From Torymus aiolomorphi (Eukaryota > Arthropoda > Insecta > Hymenoptera > Torymidae), in assembly GCA_036365515.1 (NCBI GenBank), contig CM070877.1:120534321-120598320 (forward strand): a stretch of 64,000 bases of DNA, in the 5' to 3' direction. Shown here piece after piece: positions 52,601-61,235 of the stretch (positions are counted from its first letter, which is position 1; each line of letters starts with the position of its first letter). Below the pieces are notes generated by a model, which saw nothing but the letters and a program-made list of their open reading frames with translations, did no database searches and was not told where the DNA came from. The position numbers and the translations under genes were made by a program.

Positions 52601-52783
52601 GCAAAACGACGCCAAACCCCAGCTTCAAAAGCTAAGTCAACCGTAAACGCTGAAGCCGCTCGTAAAGCGCGCGAGGCTAGGGAACAAACTCGCCGGCAAC
52701 TGATTGAAGAAAGAAGGCGTGCGATGCGATCAAACGCTAGCAAGTCAGATAATTCAGTGGAAATTTTTGTTCCCGAAACGTAA
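41414..52783 (+). CDS. vlc: DLGAP/SAPAP/GKAP family protein (vulcan homologue)
   Basis: Eight coding exons join with matching phases: 41471(or 41414)-41891, 46119-46530, 47835-48187, 48660-49068, 49423-49669, 49755-49940, 50019-50156, 52550-52783. From the ATG at 41471 they give about 799 residues. The C-terminal third is diagnostic: LLNKERDRLI, KLRSAAGKARLLATQKMKQF, EDLAGFWDMV and the terminal VEIFVPET match the GKAP homology region of vertebrate DLGAP1-4, scaffolds that bind the guanylate-kinase domain of DLG/PSD-95 at synapses and junctions. The Drosophila member is vulcan, linked to leg morphogenesis. The N-terminal half is low-complexity (Gln, Ser, Ala). Unlike vertebrate proteins it lacks the final QTRL-type PDZ ligand. 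Large introns contain MITEs, islands and a 0.9-kb foldback. Confidence 0.88.
42486..42516 (+). repeat. (TG)n microsatellite
   Basis: About 31 bases of TG repeat in the intron after the exon ending at 41891. Confidence 0.95.
43555..43602 (+). repeat. (CT)n microsatellite in a GC-rich intronic island
   Basis: CT tract of about 48 bases with one interruption, in the island at about 43.3-44.1 kb. Confidence 0.9.
43994..44138 (+). promoter_or_regulatory. Candidate intronic promoter with a non-coding first exon
   Basis: TATAAATA (43994-44001) lies 29 bases before an initiator-like TCAATAAG (44022). A donor AAAC|GTGAGT follows at 44139, giving a possible 117-base leader exon. It lies in a GC-rich island within the DLGAP intron and could start a shorter isoform spliced to the exon at 46119, with translation from the internal ATG at 47914. 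Predicted from motifs only. Confidence 0.35.
44203..44424. mobile_element. Small MITE, copy B
   Basis: Ends GTCTGAAGTTTGCATCG and CGATGCAAACTTCGGAC match the element at 23799-24012. The interior (CTTTGTTATAAAGTTATTTT) is the reverse complement of that in copy A. It is non-coding and lies in a DLGAP intron. Confidence 0.78.
44510..45042 (+). promoter_or_regulatory. Second candidate intronic promoter and leader exon
   Basis: TATATAAG (near 44509-44516) precedes TTAACAGTCAGTG (44541-44553), an initiator-like sequence about 34 bases on. GC-rich sequence follows, with a possible donor CTAGG|GTATGT near 45043. This would give a leader exon of about 0.5 kb with short out-of-frame ATGs. It is a candidate alternative start for the DLGAP gene; no transcript evidence is available. 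Confidence 0.4.
46119..46530 (+). CDS. vlc: DLGAP exon: SISGYTG region
   Basis: The acceptor is ATTTGCAG|AG and the donor TTTCAG|GTATAT; it enters in phase 1 and leaves in phase 2. It encodes a Gln/Thr/Ser-rich segment, then SYLGLACSISGYTGITRYDS and a Ser/Arg-rich run with LITRDTSPAGF. The Arg-x-x-Ser patterns resemble those in the guanylate-kinase-binding repeats of DLGAP proteins, but I do not claim exact repeats. Confidence 0.85.
47835..48187 (+). CDS. vlc: DLGAP exon: Ser-rich linker
   Basis: The acceptor is GTTTGCAG|A and the donor AATG|GTAATT. It encodes RSNETLTVPQQQQPSS..., KIESYLVETKGYSEVDRGMP and LSPIRASSPNKRASPVGAR. It is Ser/Pro-rich, with several SP sites that could be phosphorylated. 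An internal ATG (47914) could start a short isoform from the downstream promoters, since the preceding exon has no methionine codon in frame. Confidence 0.85.
48660..49068 (+). CDS. vlc: DLGAP exon: EKSFIQQRVERLYG region
   Basis: The acceptor is CTTTCACAG|T and the donor AAGAG|GTGAGC. It encodes SHSSYSETSILNGSSS, then EKSFIQQRVERLYGPGALAQ, FFFKRSSVTRL and LPVLRHLRPEFRAQLPVVSP. The charged FIQQRVERLYG and HLRPEFRAQLP stretches look conserved rather than low-complexity and may be binding segments. Phases fit both neighbours. Confidence 0.85.
49423..49669 (+). CDS. vlc: DLGAP exon: leads into the GKAP homology domain
   Basis: The acceptor is ATTTGCAG|G and the donor ACGACA|GTACGT; it leaves in phase 0. 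It encodes a Lys/Glu/Pro-rich linker and ends KDGHYFTT, which abuts the first helix of the GKAP domain (xYFxxLLxxE) in the next exon. Confidence 0.88.
49755..49940 (+). CDS. vlc: DLGAP exon: GKAP domain, first half
   Basis: The acceptor is TTGTTTTAG|TTG and the donor AATATC|GTTAGT, phase 0 at both ends. It encodes LLNKERDRLISLAEQAESEL, PEEAAGKLRSAAGKARLLAT and QKMKQFEGLCQKN, matching the helical first half of the DLGAP C-terminal domain. Confidence 0.92.
50019..50156 (+). CDS. vlc: DLGAP exon: GKAP domain core
   Basis: The acceptor is TATTCTAG|AAC and the donor CAAGAG|GTAAAA, phase 0. It encodes PTTSEDLAGFWDMVMLQVVQ and VNDLFELLERSKKSQWQE, the most conserved DLGAP signature (DLAGFWD...). Confidence 0.94.
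50981..52080 (+). mobile_element. Hairpin-rich modular element, copy 5, interrupted by a foldback
   Basis: The left part (50981-51091) begins TAGTACATTACGATACGGGT and holds a hairpin with arms GAAGGTGATTATTTA-like / AAAAATCACCTT around CGCATGAGCGAAGAGAGTG. The right part (52001-52080) has the TATTTTATACCACAAGAGCC ... GAGTGGTATAAAG module. Between them sits a 0.9-kb foldback, so a second element jumped into this one. All lies in the last DLGAP intron. Confidence 0.7.
51092..52000. repeat. Nested three-level palindrome (foldback element)
   Basis: Ends are CTGGGGGGTTGCTC and the complementary CAACCCCCAG. The two halves (to about 51530 and from about 51540) are inverted copies. Each half contains a smaller inverted repeat, arms GCATATCGCTAAAGGTAATT / AATTACCCTTAGCGATATGC around a GCCATAGCGA-like spacer. 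The centre is a further palindrome of ACTAATTTAATGGG and ATAAATTAGTAG units. No coding sequence. If transcribed with the intron it could fold into a long double-stranded hairpin. Confidence 0.88.
52550..52783 (+). CDS. vlc: DLGAP last exon: basic C-terminal tail
   Basis: The acceptor is GGATGACAG|GTT. It encodes PPTPQNGSAAKRRQTPASKA, a basic coiled stretch (AARKAREAREQTRRQLIEER) and the end SDNSVEIFVPET before TAA. Vertebrate DLGAPs share the (S)xEIYxPE end but continue with a QTRL PDZ ligand that binds Shank; that extension is absent. The stop codon overlaps a possible donor (AAAC|GTAACA), so an alternative last exon cannot be excluded. Confidence 0.92.
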   Translation, partial: VVLARKSTPPTPQNGSAAKRRQTPASKAKSTVNAEAARKAREAREQTRRQLIEERRRAMRSNASKSDNSVEIFVPET

Positions 52784-54300
52784 CAGAATAACGCACTTTC
52801 TGGTTTCAAGGCCTTTATGCAGTAGAAAAAATTGAAATCAAATGAACGTTTTTTTAAATGCTCACTTATTCTATGTGTGCACTTAGAATTAGTGAGCAAA
52901 TGAAATATGTTTTTATCGTATGATAACCGATGTAGGTGCGATTGAAAGTTAATCGGCTTAAACAAAATTAAAATGATAAAATCTTGCAGCGATGATATTA
53001 ACATTAAGCTTCGCAAGACATCGATTTATTAGGCAAAAAGCATTTGACTAGAAAATTGTAACAATTTTTATAGACCTTTTTTTCAATTATTGTCACTAGT
53101 TGTAAGAAAAATTAAATTACGAATGTAAATATTTTTGATATATTAGGACGCCGTTCTACATTTGGTCGAATCAAACTACCGTTCGAAATGGAACATAAAA
53201 CTCTTTTCTTTTATACTGAAGTGTCTATTTTTCCTTATCATTATTGGGAGAACAAACCTGTAACATTGCAAGGACTTTTTTGTCTACTGATACGTGGCAT
53301 TAATTTATTTAATCAGATATTTATATATATGTGTATAAACGATGGTGTGAAAGACTGGAAACACTTTGGAAAGAGAAACTATTTGTTCGTCCAAGACGAC
53401 AAATCATGTGAAAAACTCTGGTGCATTGTATTGTAAATATTCATTCCATAGGCATTTGACAACTGCATTAGAGCTTTGTTTTTGTTTGGGTTGTCAACTT
53501 GGATGAATTCCTATTAACATTATTTTTATTATAATGATCGACGTTTAATGTAAAACATTTTAGAAGTAATTGTAGATAACTTTTTTACTCAGTCATATTA
53601 AAATTTATTAATACTCGTATAAGGTTTGGTGATAGTAACGATTGCGAATTACTTTTCGACATCTCCTTAGGGGATCCATCTTTATTGTTTTTAATAAAAT
53701 GCCAAATTAACGATAAATTTGCAACATTAAAAGTTTAATGATTCATGTACAATTATAAATACAAAAAGTATTGAATGCACATCATTTGACCTCGACCAGT
53801 GTGCGAATGAGCGAGTGCGTTTAAATTGTATATAAGAAATGCACGAAAATAACGGAAAATTTTTTAATTACTTTTTACTAGATTTTGGATTAGAATTTGA
53901 TTTTTTTAATATTATTTTTTCTTTTTGTATCTATTATCTTTTCAGTAGTAATTTATATTCAGATTTTTCATATAGTTTTGTATTGATGCATCCAATGCAG
54001 TGCTCATAGCTGACACTTGATTTTGTTTTTAGTGAGTATGAAGTGAGTGAAGTTCGTTTTACACAACCATGTTTAATCATTATACCCAACCAATTTTTAC
54101 TAAAAAAAGACAAGGTCGAGCACGAATTTAAAAAGCCTTTTAGAATGTTGCGAGAGTTATCTTATCTTTTAGACATTCGGTACTTTTACTCATAAAAGAA
54201 ATATTTATTTATTTAAAGTAATAAAGAGACGCTAAGATCTCGTTGAAAGACAGGATCGAAGCTCCCGATAAATTCTTTGTAAGATAGTATCTAAGACGTA
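52784..54300 (+). other. DLGAP 3' untranslated region and convergent intergenic spacer
   Basis: After the stop codon AT-rich sequence continues with a poly(A) signal AATAAA at 53693-53698. The 53188-53436 open stretch is not protein-like and is treated as untranslated. The DLGAP and LHFPL2-type genes are tail to tail, about 2 kb apart between stop codons. On the minus strand a poly(A) signal for the latter lies at 54410-54415 (TTTATT on the plus strand). Confidence 0.5.
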
Positions 54301-54762
54301 TTTGTAATAAATTTTCAATCGGCATTAACCAAATATAGAGTATTTTTTCCACCCTTGACAATAATTAATTATAACATTTTTTGATCTTTCATACTTGCGT
54401 CATGCAATATTTATTAAACATATAAAAATGTACATAAAAAACATTTATAGACAGATAACTTACGATAATTAGAATACATTTTGATCACTTGATATGAGTA
54501 CAGCTTTAATGGGATTCTTAAATATTACATAAATGCATGGGATTCACGGTATCGGTTATCGGTTCGTTATACAATTTGAAATACGTGTTACACTGTGTAC
54601 TGTATTTTGTATATCTGTAGATGGCACTTGGAATTCGTTCTAGGAATGGGCCGAGTGTGGTTCTCATTATAACTTATCGGAAAGCTCGCTCGCGCGTTCG
54701 TCATGATTCCGCTGTCTTTCACTGACTTTCTCTCTCATTCGCTCGTTTTCTCTAACGTCGTC

Positions 54763-54905
54763 TTAAATGAGGCAAATAAAATTCTTGCCTTCGTTCATCT
54801 TGTCCTGGACTGCGTCGCTAGACGTCGATTTTTCGGCTTCGTTGCTGATGAAGGCGCATAAGAAAGTCAATATTACTCCAAGTGAGCCGCAGAAGAACGC
54901 CCAGC
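54763..54905 (-). CDS. LHFPL2-type last exon: TM4 and cytoplasmic tail
   Basis: The acceptor is GATACAG|GC. It encodes GWAFFCGSLGVILTFLCAFI then the tail SNEAEKSTSSDAVQDKMNEG and KNFICLI before TAA. The SSDxVQ...EGKN(L/F)ICL(L/I) tail is the strongest pointer to the LHFPL2 branch. Confidence 0.93.
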
Positions 54906-57577
54906 CTGTATCAAAATAGGTTGTTGATTAATACATTAAAATCACTAATTCAAGTTATATTGGCAAAATTTTCAAATTTAATAATCCTTGGATTTTTAGT
55001 GATAAAACTAGATTTAAAGTCTAAGAAAGAATTACGATAAAAGATAATAATAAATAAAAATTTTATTTCATAAATAATATTTCATTCAAGAAAACTAAAT
55101 ATAAATTAATGATTATATCGAATAATAGTTTCATTCAATCATTATTAAGCTTTAACTCATACTTTGGGTTTGAAAGATCCCAGTGCCCAAGTATGTATTA
55201 TGTACCATAAGTATGTGTGGGTGTGTATATTTAGGATTAAAAAGAAAAGGCTAAGGCTAAAATAAAAGAATTACAGAACTCTTTACCAAGTGTGCAATCG
55301 CCACTAAAAAATACGTCCGCCTCTGGGCAAAGCCTTTGTACTCTCTCTGCACTCCATCCAGCAGGATACAAGATCATCCCAAATAAGTAAAAGATTCCTG
55401 GAAATATTTGTTACTATAATTATTTAATACAATAATGGCTATTGCTATTAAAGATATGATAACAGGATTAATTTGACGCCTTCACAAAAAGTATCACGAT
55501 TCAGGGTTCTAGGAACACTAGCCTGGTTCCGACGAAGGTCGGAAACAGGCTATTGGTTTGCGTCAAAGACTAGCACGATTCGCTTTTAGTTTTTGCATCA
55601 GAAACTAAGTACAGTACGTTCATGTTAGTGTTAGTTTTGATCGCAGTTTCGTGATCGTGCTTCTGTTCGATGCAACCTCGTGAATCATGCTAGTTTTGGT
55701 AGGAGGCACCGAATTAAGTTTTTTTCAATTTAGCTTCATGGACTCTTTATTCAAGTCCTCATATATGTAAAATGGGTGCGCTTTTTCTCCAATTTTTTTA
55801 ATACGTAAGACTTTATAATTATCTATATATATTTTTTCTCTATAGAATAAGTGAAAATGCGATAAAAAGTCGAGAATCAATCTGTTGAACTTTATGATAC
55901 AGTTCAATAGTATATTACACACCTAGGGAGGAAAAAACTTGGACAGTCCTCGCCTTCGGCTCGGGTGTCAATTTACACGAGCTATGGGCTGGCCAATTTT
56001 TCTCCCGTGGTGCGTATACTATTTTTCATCATACCCGGGCCGAAAATACCGCATTCCTGTTTTTGCGCCGGGAGGGAATGTGGTACTTTCGGTCAGGGTA
56101 TGGCAAAAAATATTTATTTCTTATATGATAAATAGTTCATCGAAACAATTACAATGATAATCATACTTGCTCTATACGTATCTTTTCCTTTATAATTTCT
56201 TTGGTAACCGACTTTTTTCGCCTGAAGTAGTGCTCTTTTAAAAGTACCTATATAGTAACGTAAAAAGTCGAGCAATCGATACATTTTGGTTTCATTCGAC
56301 ATTCGAACTCGAAAAAAAACGAATCTCTTACCAGCGATCGCCTGCGCAACACCGGCGAGGTTGAAGATGCTCTTGCGACCGATGCTCTGAACGCAGAAGC
56401 CTAGTATCGCAGCGCCGATAGTCGTGAACATAACAGCGAGGCCGGCAAATATAAATACGTAAGCGGCCTTCCAACATGTGGGAAAGACCGACGAGTCCGT
56501 GGCCAAGCCGTCCATGTTGAAAGGGCCGCAGTGATTGCGACCGTTCAGTCGAGTGCACCGATTGTAGATGCCCACTGTCGGCGAATACAACTCCGAGCCC
56601 GCATCTGAAATGACAAAATTGTTGATTCATTAAAAATGGGAAAAGTTAATTAGAACGATTCCAACTCAGAATAAAATATTCAAATAGAAGCATTAATCTA
56701 TAAAACTTTAATACCATCGGGTTGATTTTCCACGTTACTAATATAGTTATCTGAGCAACGTGTCTATTAGATACCTGGAATTTCTCTTAATGTATCGAAA
56801 TGCGTTTTTAATGTTCGTTGAGTAAGTATATCACAATAGTTATAACGATTAAAAAGTATTTCATTTGCTGCCTTAAAAACTCGCCTCATAAATTCTATTG
56901 GAAAGTCTTTAAAATAAAAAAAAATAAAAAGAAAAAGTAGTTTCTAACATATACATTAAAGATTTTACACGAAAGAATCACCCTCACCGAGCAATTACTC
57001 ATGGACTCGAACGATTTCTGCACGAGCAAAAGAAAACGCTATTCCAGCTTAATCGAGTGCAGTGTCGCCGGCAACGAAAAATGTCGTTAAACCATGAATC
57101 ACCGGGGCGAAGAAAGTGTTCGCGCGCACGATTCCACGGGCGTGAGATATATACCAGCGCGGCGCGCTGCACCGTCATAAATATACATATACGCGCGCGC
57201 AGATATCGCGTCGAATAACATTTTTATACTTCCAAGCTGTGCGCGTCCTTAAAAATAGCCTTTCTCTTGGTACCCGTGCACATACGGCGGGACGTATATA
57301 ATATATATTTAGTCGCCGAGAAAGGTCCAAGGCTATGGGAGCATCGAGACAGCCTTCGCCTCGGATAATGAGTCTTAGAATGATTTTATGTCTCACTAGT
57401 GTCTATCGTCCGTGGAGGGCTGACCAGCCATCTGGGAGTTACGAAGCCCGAGAAGACCGCCATAAACGCCAGGATGGAGAGGAGCGTCCAGGAGAGACTG
57501 CGGCCGGTCACTATCACGTAGCAACAGACCCTGCAGCTCTTCGGCTCGTGGTCCAGCTTCAACTCAAGCAGCTGCAT
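54763..57577 (-). CDS. LHFPL2-type tetraspan membrane protein
   Basis: Four exons (57577-57397, 56604-56332, 55397-55287, 54905-54763) join with consistent phases into 235 residues, the usual LHFPL size. The start MQLLELKLDH has an in-frame stop upstream in the same exon. Four membrane segments fit: SLSWTLLSILAFMAVFSGFV; AAYVFIFAGLAVMFTTIGAA; GVAQAIAGIFYLFGMILY; CGSLGVILTFLCAFI. The first extracellular loop has YSPTVGIYNRC and HCGPF, the family signature; the second has a Cys pair. CVQSIGRKSIFN and the tail SSDAVQDKMNEGKNFICLI match LHFPL2 better than LHFPL3-6. The exact role is unknown; relatives act as auxiliary subunits of channels and receptors. Confidence 0.92.
55287..55397 (-). CDS. LHFPL2-type exon: TM3 end and second loop
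   Basis: The acceptor is ATTTCCAG|GAATC and the donor CTTG|GTAAAG, 111 bases. It encodes IFYLFGMILYPAGWSAERVQ and LCPEADVFFSGDCTLG, with the LYPAGW and GDC(S/T)LGW signatures of the family. Confidence 0.93.
55908..56113 (+). mobile_element. Hairpin-rich modular element, copy 6 (in the LHFPL2-type intron)
   Basis: It begins TAGTATATTACACACCTAGG, contains the loop palindrome CCTCGCCTTCGGCTCGGG, then TTTTTCATCATACCCGGGCC and a short GGTACTTTCGG hairpin arm. It resembles copy 3 in its TTTTTC-TCAT-CCC-GG-CCGAAA-TACC module. It is non-coding and lies between exons 2 and 3 of the minus-strand gene. Confidence 0.7.
56332..56604 (-). CDS. LHFPL2-type exon: first loop, TM2, start of TM3
   Basis: The acceptor is TTTCAG|ATGCGG and the donor GCTG|GTAAGA. 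It encodes GSELYSPTVGIYNRC, NHCGPFNMDG, FPTCWKAAYVFIFAG and SIGRKSIFNLAGVAQAIAG. The W of FPTCWKA and the Cys residues are typical LHFPL loop positions. Confidence 0.93.
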
Positions 57578-57635
57578 TGGATCGTCTTGGTTGCCTCAGT
57601 TGGAGGGCATTCCACGTAGAAACAGCAAAGTCCTT
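57397..57635 (-). CDS. LHFPL2-type exon with start codon and TM1
   Basis: Coding runs from 57577 to 57397. The bases 57578-57635 are 5' leader after an acceptor (GTATTTCAG|AAGGAC), so an untranslated first exon lies further upstream. The leader holds a minimal upstream frame (ATG CCC TCC AAC TGA) in the same frame as the start. It encodes YVIVTGRSLSWTLLS and VTPRWLVSPPRTIDT; donor ACTA|GTGAGA, phase 1. Confidence 0.9.
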
Positions 57636-58974
57636 CTGAAATACAATCGAAGTCGGTACCTATTACTCATTAGTCGATGCTAATAATGACAGAAATAAGT
57701 ATATTTTGAAAACTATAAGGTAGCTCATGCGGGCTAATAGACCTAGAGCTATGAAATTTTTTTACAAAAATTTATTTACACATTCCAATCTTAAAACTGA
57801 TATGACAGGAAAAGGGCTCTTAACATAACGAAAAAAATGTTTGTTACAAAATTTTGTCCACTAAAAAAAAAATCAATAAGTATTTATAATCTTTTTTGTT
57901 TTTCATTCAATTTTAATATGCAAGGTCTCATTTTCTTCCCTGTTCAATTTCAGGGGAAGGTACCCATATCAAAATTGAAAAATTTTCAAAACCTGCTAAG
58001 TTATATGCAATTGTTTGTAGATTTGTCACTGAATTTTTTTTTTAATCTTCTCATATTAGGGTATTTATTATAGGCTTTCGAAAACTTTATATAATGGAAT
58101 TCTGATTATACGATAAATGTAAATCTGAGAAAAATATTTCGCTTACTAATCAAGTAAATTTTACTGATTGATTTTAATTTTGTACGAACCTTTACACTTT
58201 TAATGCTGATCAAACATTTACATGTGCCCGTTGTCATTATGCTTGTAAGGTAATCCAACCTAATTTTTATTCTTATTTAGATACTAACTATATATAAGTG
58301 TTTTAAAAGATAACTATAGATTTTACATCAAAACTTTTAAAATAATCAAGACACTTTCAATGAACTTGTTATATGAATTCGCCAGACAAAATTTCTTTTT
58401 TATTTCTTTTTTATACGAACTAATAAATTTGTACTATCGTAATAGTATGTTTTATAATGGCATATTTTTTGCATCGCTTTAGTTCGCGAAAGATTAAAAG
58501 TTCTTATTTTTATTGCTCTAATAAGAAAAATGTATGTACAAACAAAAATGTTTGAATTTTCGTCAAAGTCTGTGACTTAATTCATCCCGATATAACGTAA
58601 TCAGGATGAAATTAAATGAATAATCCGTATTTCAACATAATTCGTGCGTTAGAAAATCCGATACAAAAAAAAAATTCTGTAAATTAATGCAAACAAAAAA
58701 AGTACATAAATCAATGTTTATAAATAGAATACTGAATATTTCATTTCTTTTACAGCAATTTATGTCGAGGTTTTTTTTATAGATTTTCTTTATAGATTCT
58801 TTTAATCCCTAATATGATTTTTGGCTGATGCTATTTGTATGACAGAAATATAGTACATTAATTCAGAGTATAAGTTTCAAAACACCTCGCTGTGATGTTT
58901 GTTTTGTTTTGATATCTGACTAGAGAGATTATATCCCATTATACATGTATATACTTTGTGTACATAAATCTGTC
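57636..58974. other. AT-rich spacer upstream of the LHFPL2-type coding region
   Basis: No coding exon is supported. It probably contains the first intron, and perhaps an untranslated first exon, of the minus-strand gene, because an acceptor lies at 57636. I see no promoter I would defend. Confidence 0.4.
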
Positions 58975-59151
58975 GTACACCCAGTGGACAGTGATTCGCA
59001 CGGAACGTGCCTCCTCAGTTTTAAAATGCTAGAATCCCATTAGACAATTCCAATGTAAGGTTAATGGTTACACCCGAATTGGCTAATGGAATTGTAGGAT
59101 TTTGAAACTGAGGGGGCACGTTCCACGCGAATTAATGTCCACTGGGTGTAC
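58975..59151. mobile_element. Foldback MITE with GTACACCCAGTGGAC ends
   Basis: GTACACCCAGTGGAC at left pairs with GTCCACTGGGTGTAC at right. Next inward ACGGAACGTGCC pairs with GGCACGTTCC, and ATTAGACAATTCCAAT-like sequence pairs inside. About 177 bp, nearly a complete hairpin, non-coding. Confidence 0.88.
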
Positions 59152-59461
59152 AAATAGCAAAGACGATGATTTTTTTACTCAACGATATTCGATATGGCAC
59201 TCAAGTCCGTCCATAATAATATCACGGTCTTAAAAACGAGTTCATTTGAAATTCAAATATCCCCGAGTTTTTTCATTCCGCCTTGTGTAAAATACCCGTC
59301 TCACAACAATTTAATTATCGAAAAAAAGCGCGTAATTAAAAAGATGCGGAGATAGCAATGTACACTTTATCAAATAAAGACCCACTATACATTTGTAGCA
59401 AAGTATACCCAAAAAAGAATCTTTGGTATACATAAAAACTCGGGTGGACATAAAATTTTTA

Positions 59462-60103
59462 ATGAAATTAGAACAATCAGAACAAATTAAAATTGAAATA
59501 TTAGAAGATGTTTATCAACAACAAACAGAACAAGAACAATTTCAACAAATTAAAATTGAGGTAGTGGAAGATGTTAATCAACAAAAAGAACAATCACAAC
59601 AAATTAAAAGTGAAGTAGTCAAAGATGTTCATCAACAACATACCCAACAGGAACAATTACAATAAATTAAAATTCAGGTAGTGGAAGATGTTGCAAAACA
59701 ACAAACACAACAAGAACAATCACAACTAATTGAATTTGTGGTAGTGGAAGATGTTCATCAAGAAGAAACTATACAACAACAAAATATACAAATGAAAAAA
59801 CTGCAATCAAACGCTGAACGCCAAAAAAGGTTTAGAGCAAGGAAAAAATTGGAACAAAAAAATTTGGATTCAATAAATGCATTGGATAATGCATCCAGTG
59901 AATGTAGTACAACTAAATTGCAAAAGTATTAATTTAATATCTTTATTAAATAACGAATAATTTAATATTTCAAAGACAATATTGACTTGGAAACTTTACC
60001 ATGATATTATTATTTTAGTGTTGTAAAAGTGGAAGAATCAGCAAATATTCAATCAAAACTAAAAAAAGTAATTACCAATCAGTTAAGGGGGTACCACAGT
60101 TAA
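59462..60103 (+). pseudogene. Two-exon gene with Gln-rich tandem repeats and a basic C-terminal motif; one in-frame stop
   Basis: The frame opens at ATG 59462 (MKLEQSEQIKIEILEDV) and encodes about five 20-23-residue repeats of the form QQIKIEVVEDVxQQxTQQEQ. A basic segment follows, SNAERQKRFRARKKLEQK, which could bind nucleic acid. One codon is TAA (59663-59665) exactly where the other repeats have CAA, with the frame intact on both sides. An intron 59926-60018 (AAAA|GTATTA ... TTTTAG|T) joins in frame to VVKVEESANIQSKLKKVIT, ending at 60103. I do not know the family. Either a recent pseudogene, or a gene with readthrough or a sequence error. Confidence 0.5.
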
Positions 60104-60131
60104 AAAATTTTTTTTTTGATTCACCTAAAAA

Positions 60132-60512
60132 ATATAAATTTTGATCAGTAATAATTTTTTTTATATATCGACGGCTGAGAGGAAGCAGAACGTATCTCGG
60201 CGCGCGGATGAAGAACGACGTATCTCGGCGCTCGGGTGAAGAACGACGTATCTCGGCGCTCGGTTCAAGAACGACGTATCTCGGCGCGCGGATGATCTCT
60301 TACGGCCAATGCACGGCCAGTATAGTGGCGAGATACGTCGTTCTTCAACCGAGCGCCGAGATACGTCGTTCTTCATCCTCGCGCCGAGATACGTCGTTCT
60401 TCATCCGCGCGCCGAGATACGTTCTTCTTCCTCTCAGCCGTCGATATATAAAAAAAATTATTACTGATCAAAATTTATATACGTTCTTCTTCCTCTCAGC
60501 CGTCGATATATT
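60132..60512. repeat. Hairpin built of 28-bp tandem units
   Basis: The left arm has four units of the type GACGTATCTCGGCGCTCGGG; the right arm has the same four inverted (GCCGAGATACGTCGTTCTTC). Outer arms TTTTGATCAGTAATAATTTT and TATATCGACGGCTGAGAGG are mirrored. Symmetry centres near 60306. Bases 60481-60512 duplicate part of the right arm. Sharply GC-rich in an AT-rich setting; non-coding. Confidence 0.88.
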
Positions 60513-61235
60513 ATACTAATATAGTTTATTTTTGATGAAATAGGCCCTACCAGAGGTCTGTAAACAACCATTGATCCAAAGATATTGAGATTTTGAAATT
60601 TGTATCCTTCGTAACCTATAGGTTGAACCATTTGATATTTTTTAATGGGATACGAGCCAAAATCTTTGATTTTTATATCTCCTTTGACTGAAGCTATTCG
60701 CATCCCTTAATTTTTCCAATTAATATTTTTAAAGTCAAAAATTTGATTTAAAATTCACCATTTTTTAAAAATTTCTTCCAAATGATGAAGGACTTTTAAG
60801 GTCTGTTAAGGACGTTCTTCGGGGGAAGTGGCGCTCAACTTCATCAATATCGCAAAAATTGCGATTTTAAAATATTATTTATGATGCAACCCTTCATGAG
60901 CCAACTCCAAAAATAATAAAAATTGCGGTGTATAAATAAGGTATCAATATGGTATTTGAAATAAATACCACCTACAAGGTGTGACTATACATATATATGT
61001 ATACAAATAACGTGGAAGTTTTTCTTTATGTTGCTAGTTATGTCTCTGAAATCAATCCCGATTGCCATATTGAATGCCTGAACTTGCCAGTAACAACAGA
61101 AAACAACATGCGGGTAATTGGTCAACGTTGCGACTGGAGCAGTTTAGAGTAGCTTGGGAACTTTTTTATATTATAATTACTATTTTAATAACATATACAA
61201 ATACAGGTAACTTAAGATTTACAAATAAATTGTTT
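60513..61235. other. Intergenic DNA, nothing recognised
   Basis: AT-rich sequence without a supported gene, RNA or repeat. Short open frames are not protein-like. Confidence 0.45.

Noticed and set aside
53188..53436. 82-residue open frame after the DLGAP stop codon
   Set aside because: It lies in the likely 3' untranslated region, lacks family features, and is ended by AT-rich DNA before the poly(A) signal.
56328..56630. 100-residue minus-strand frame overlapping LHFPL2-type exon 2
   Set aside because: It is a shifted frame across the splice acceptor and exon 2; the exon's true frame has the family signatures and matching phases.
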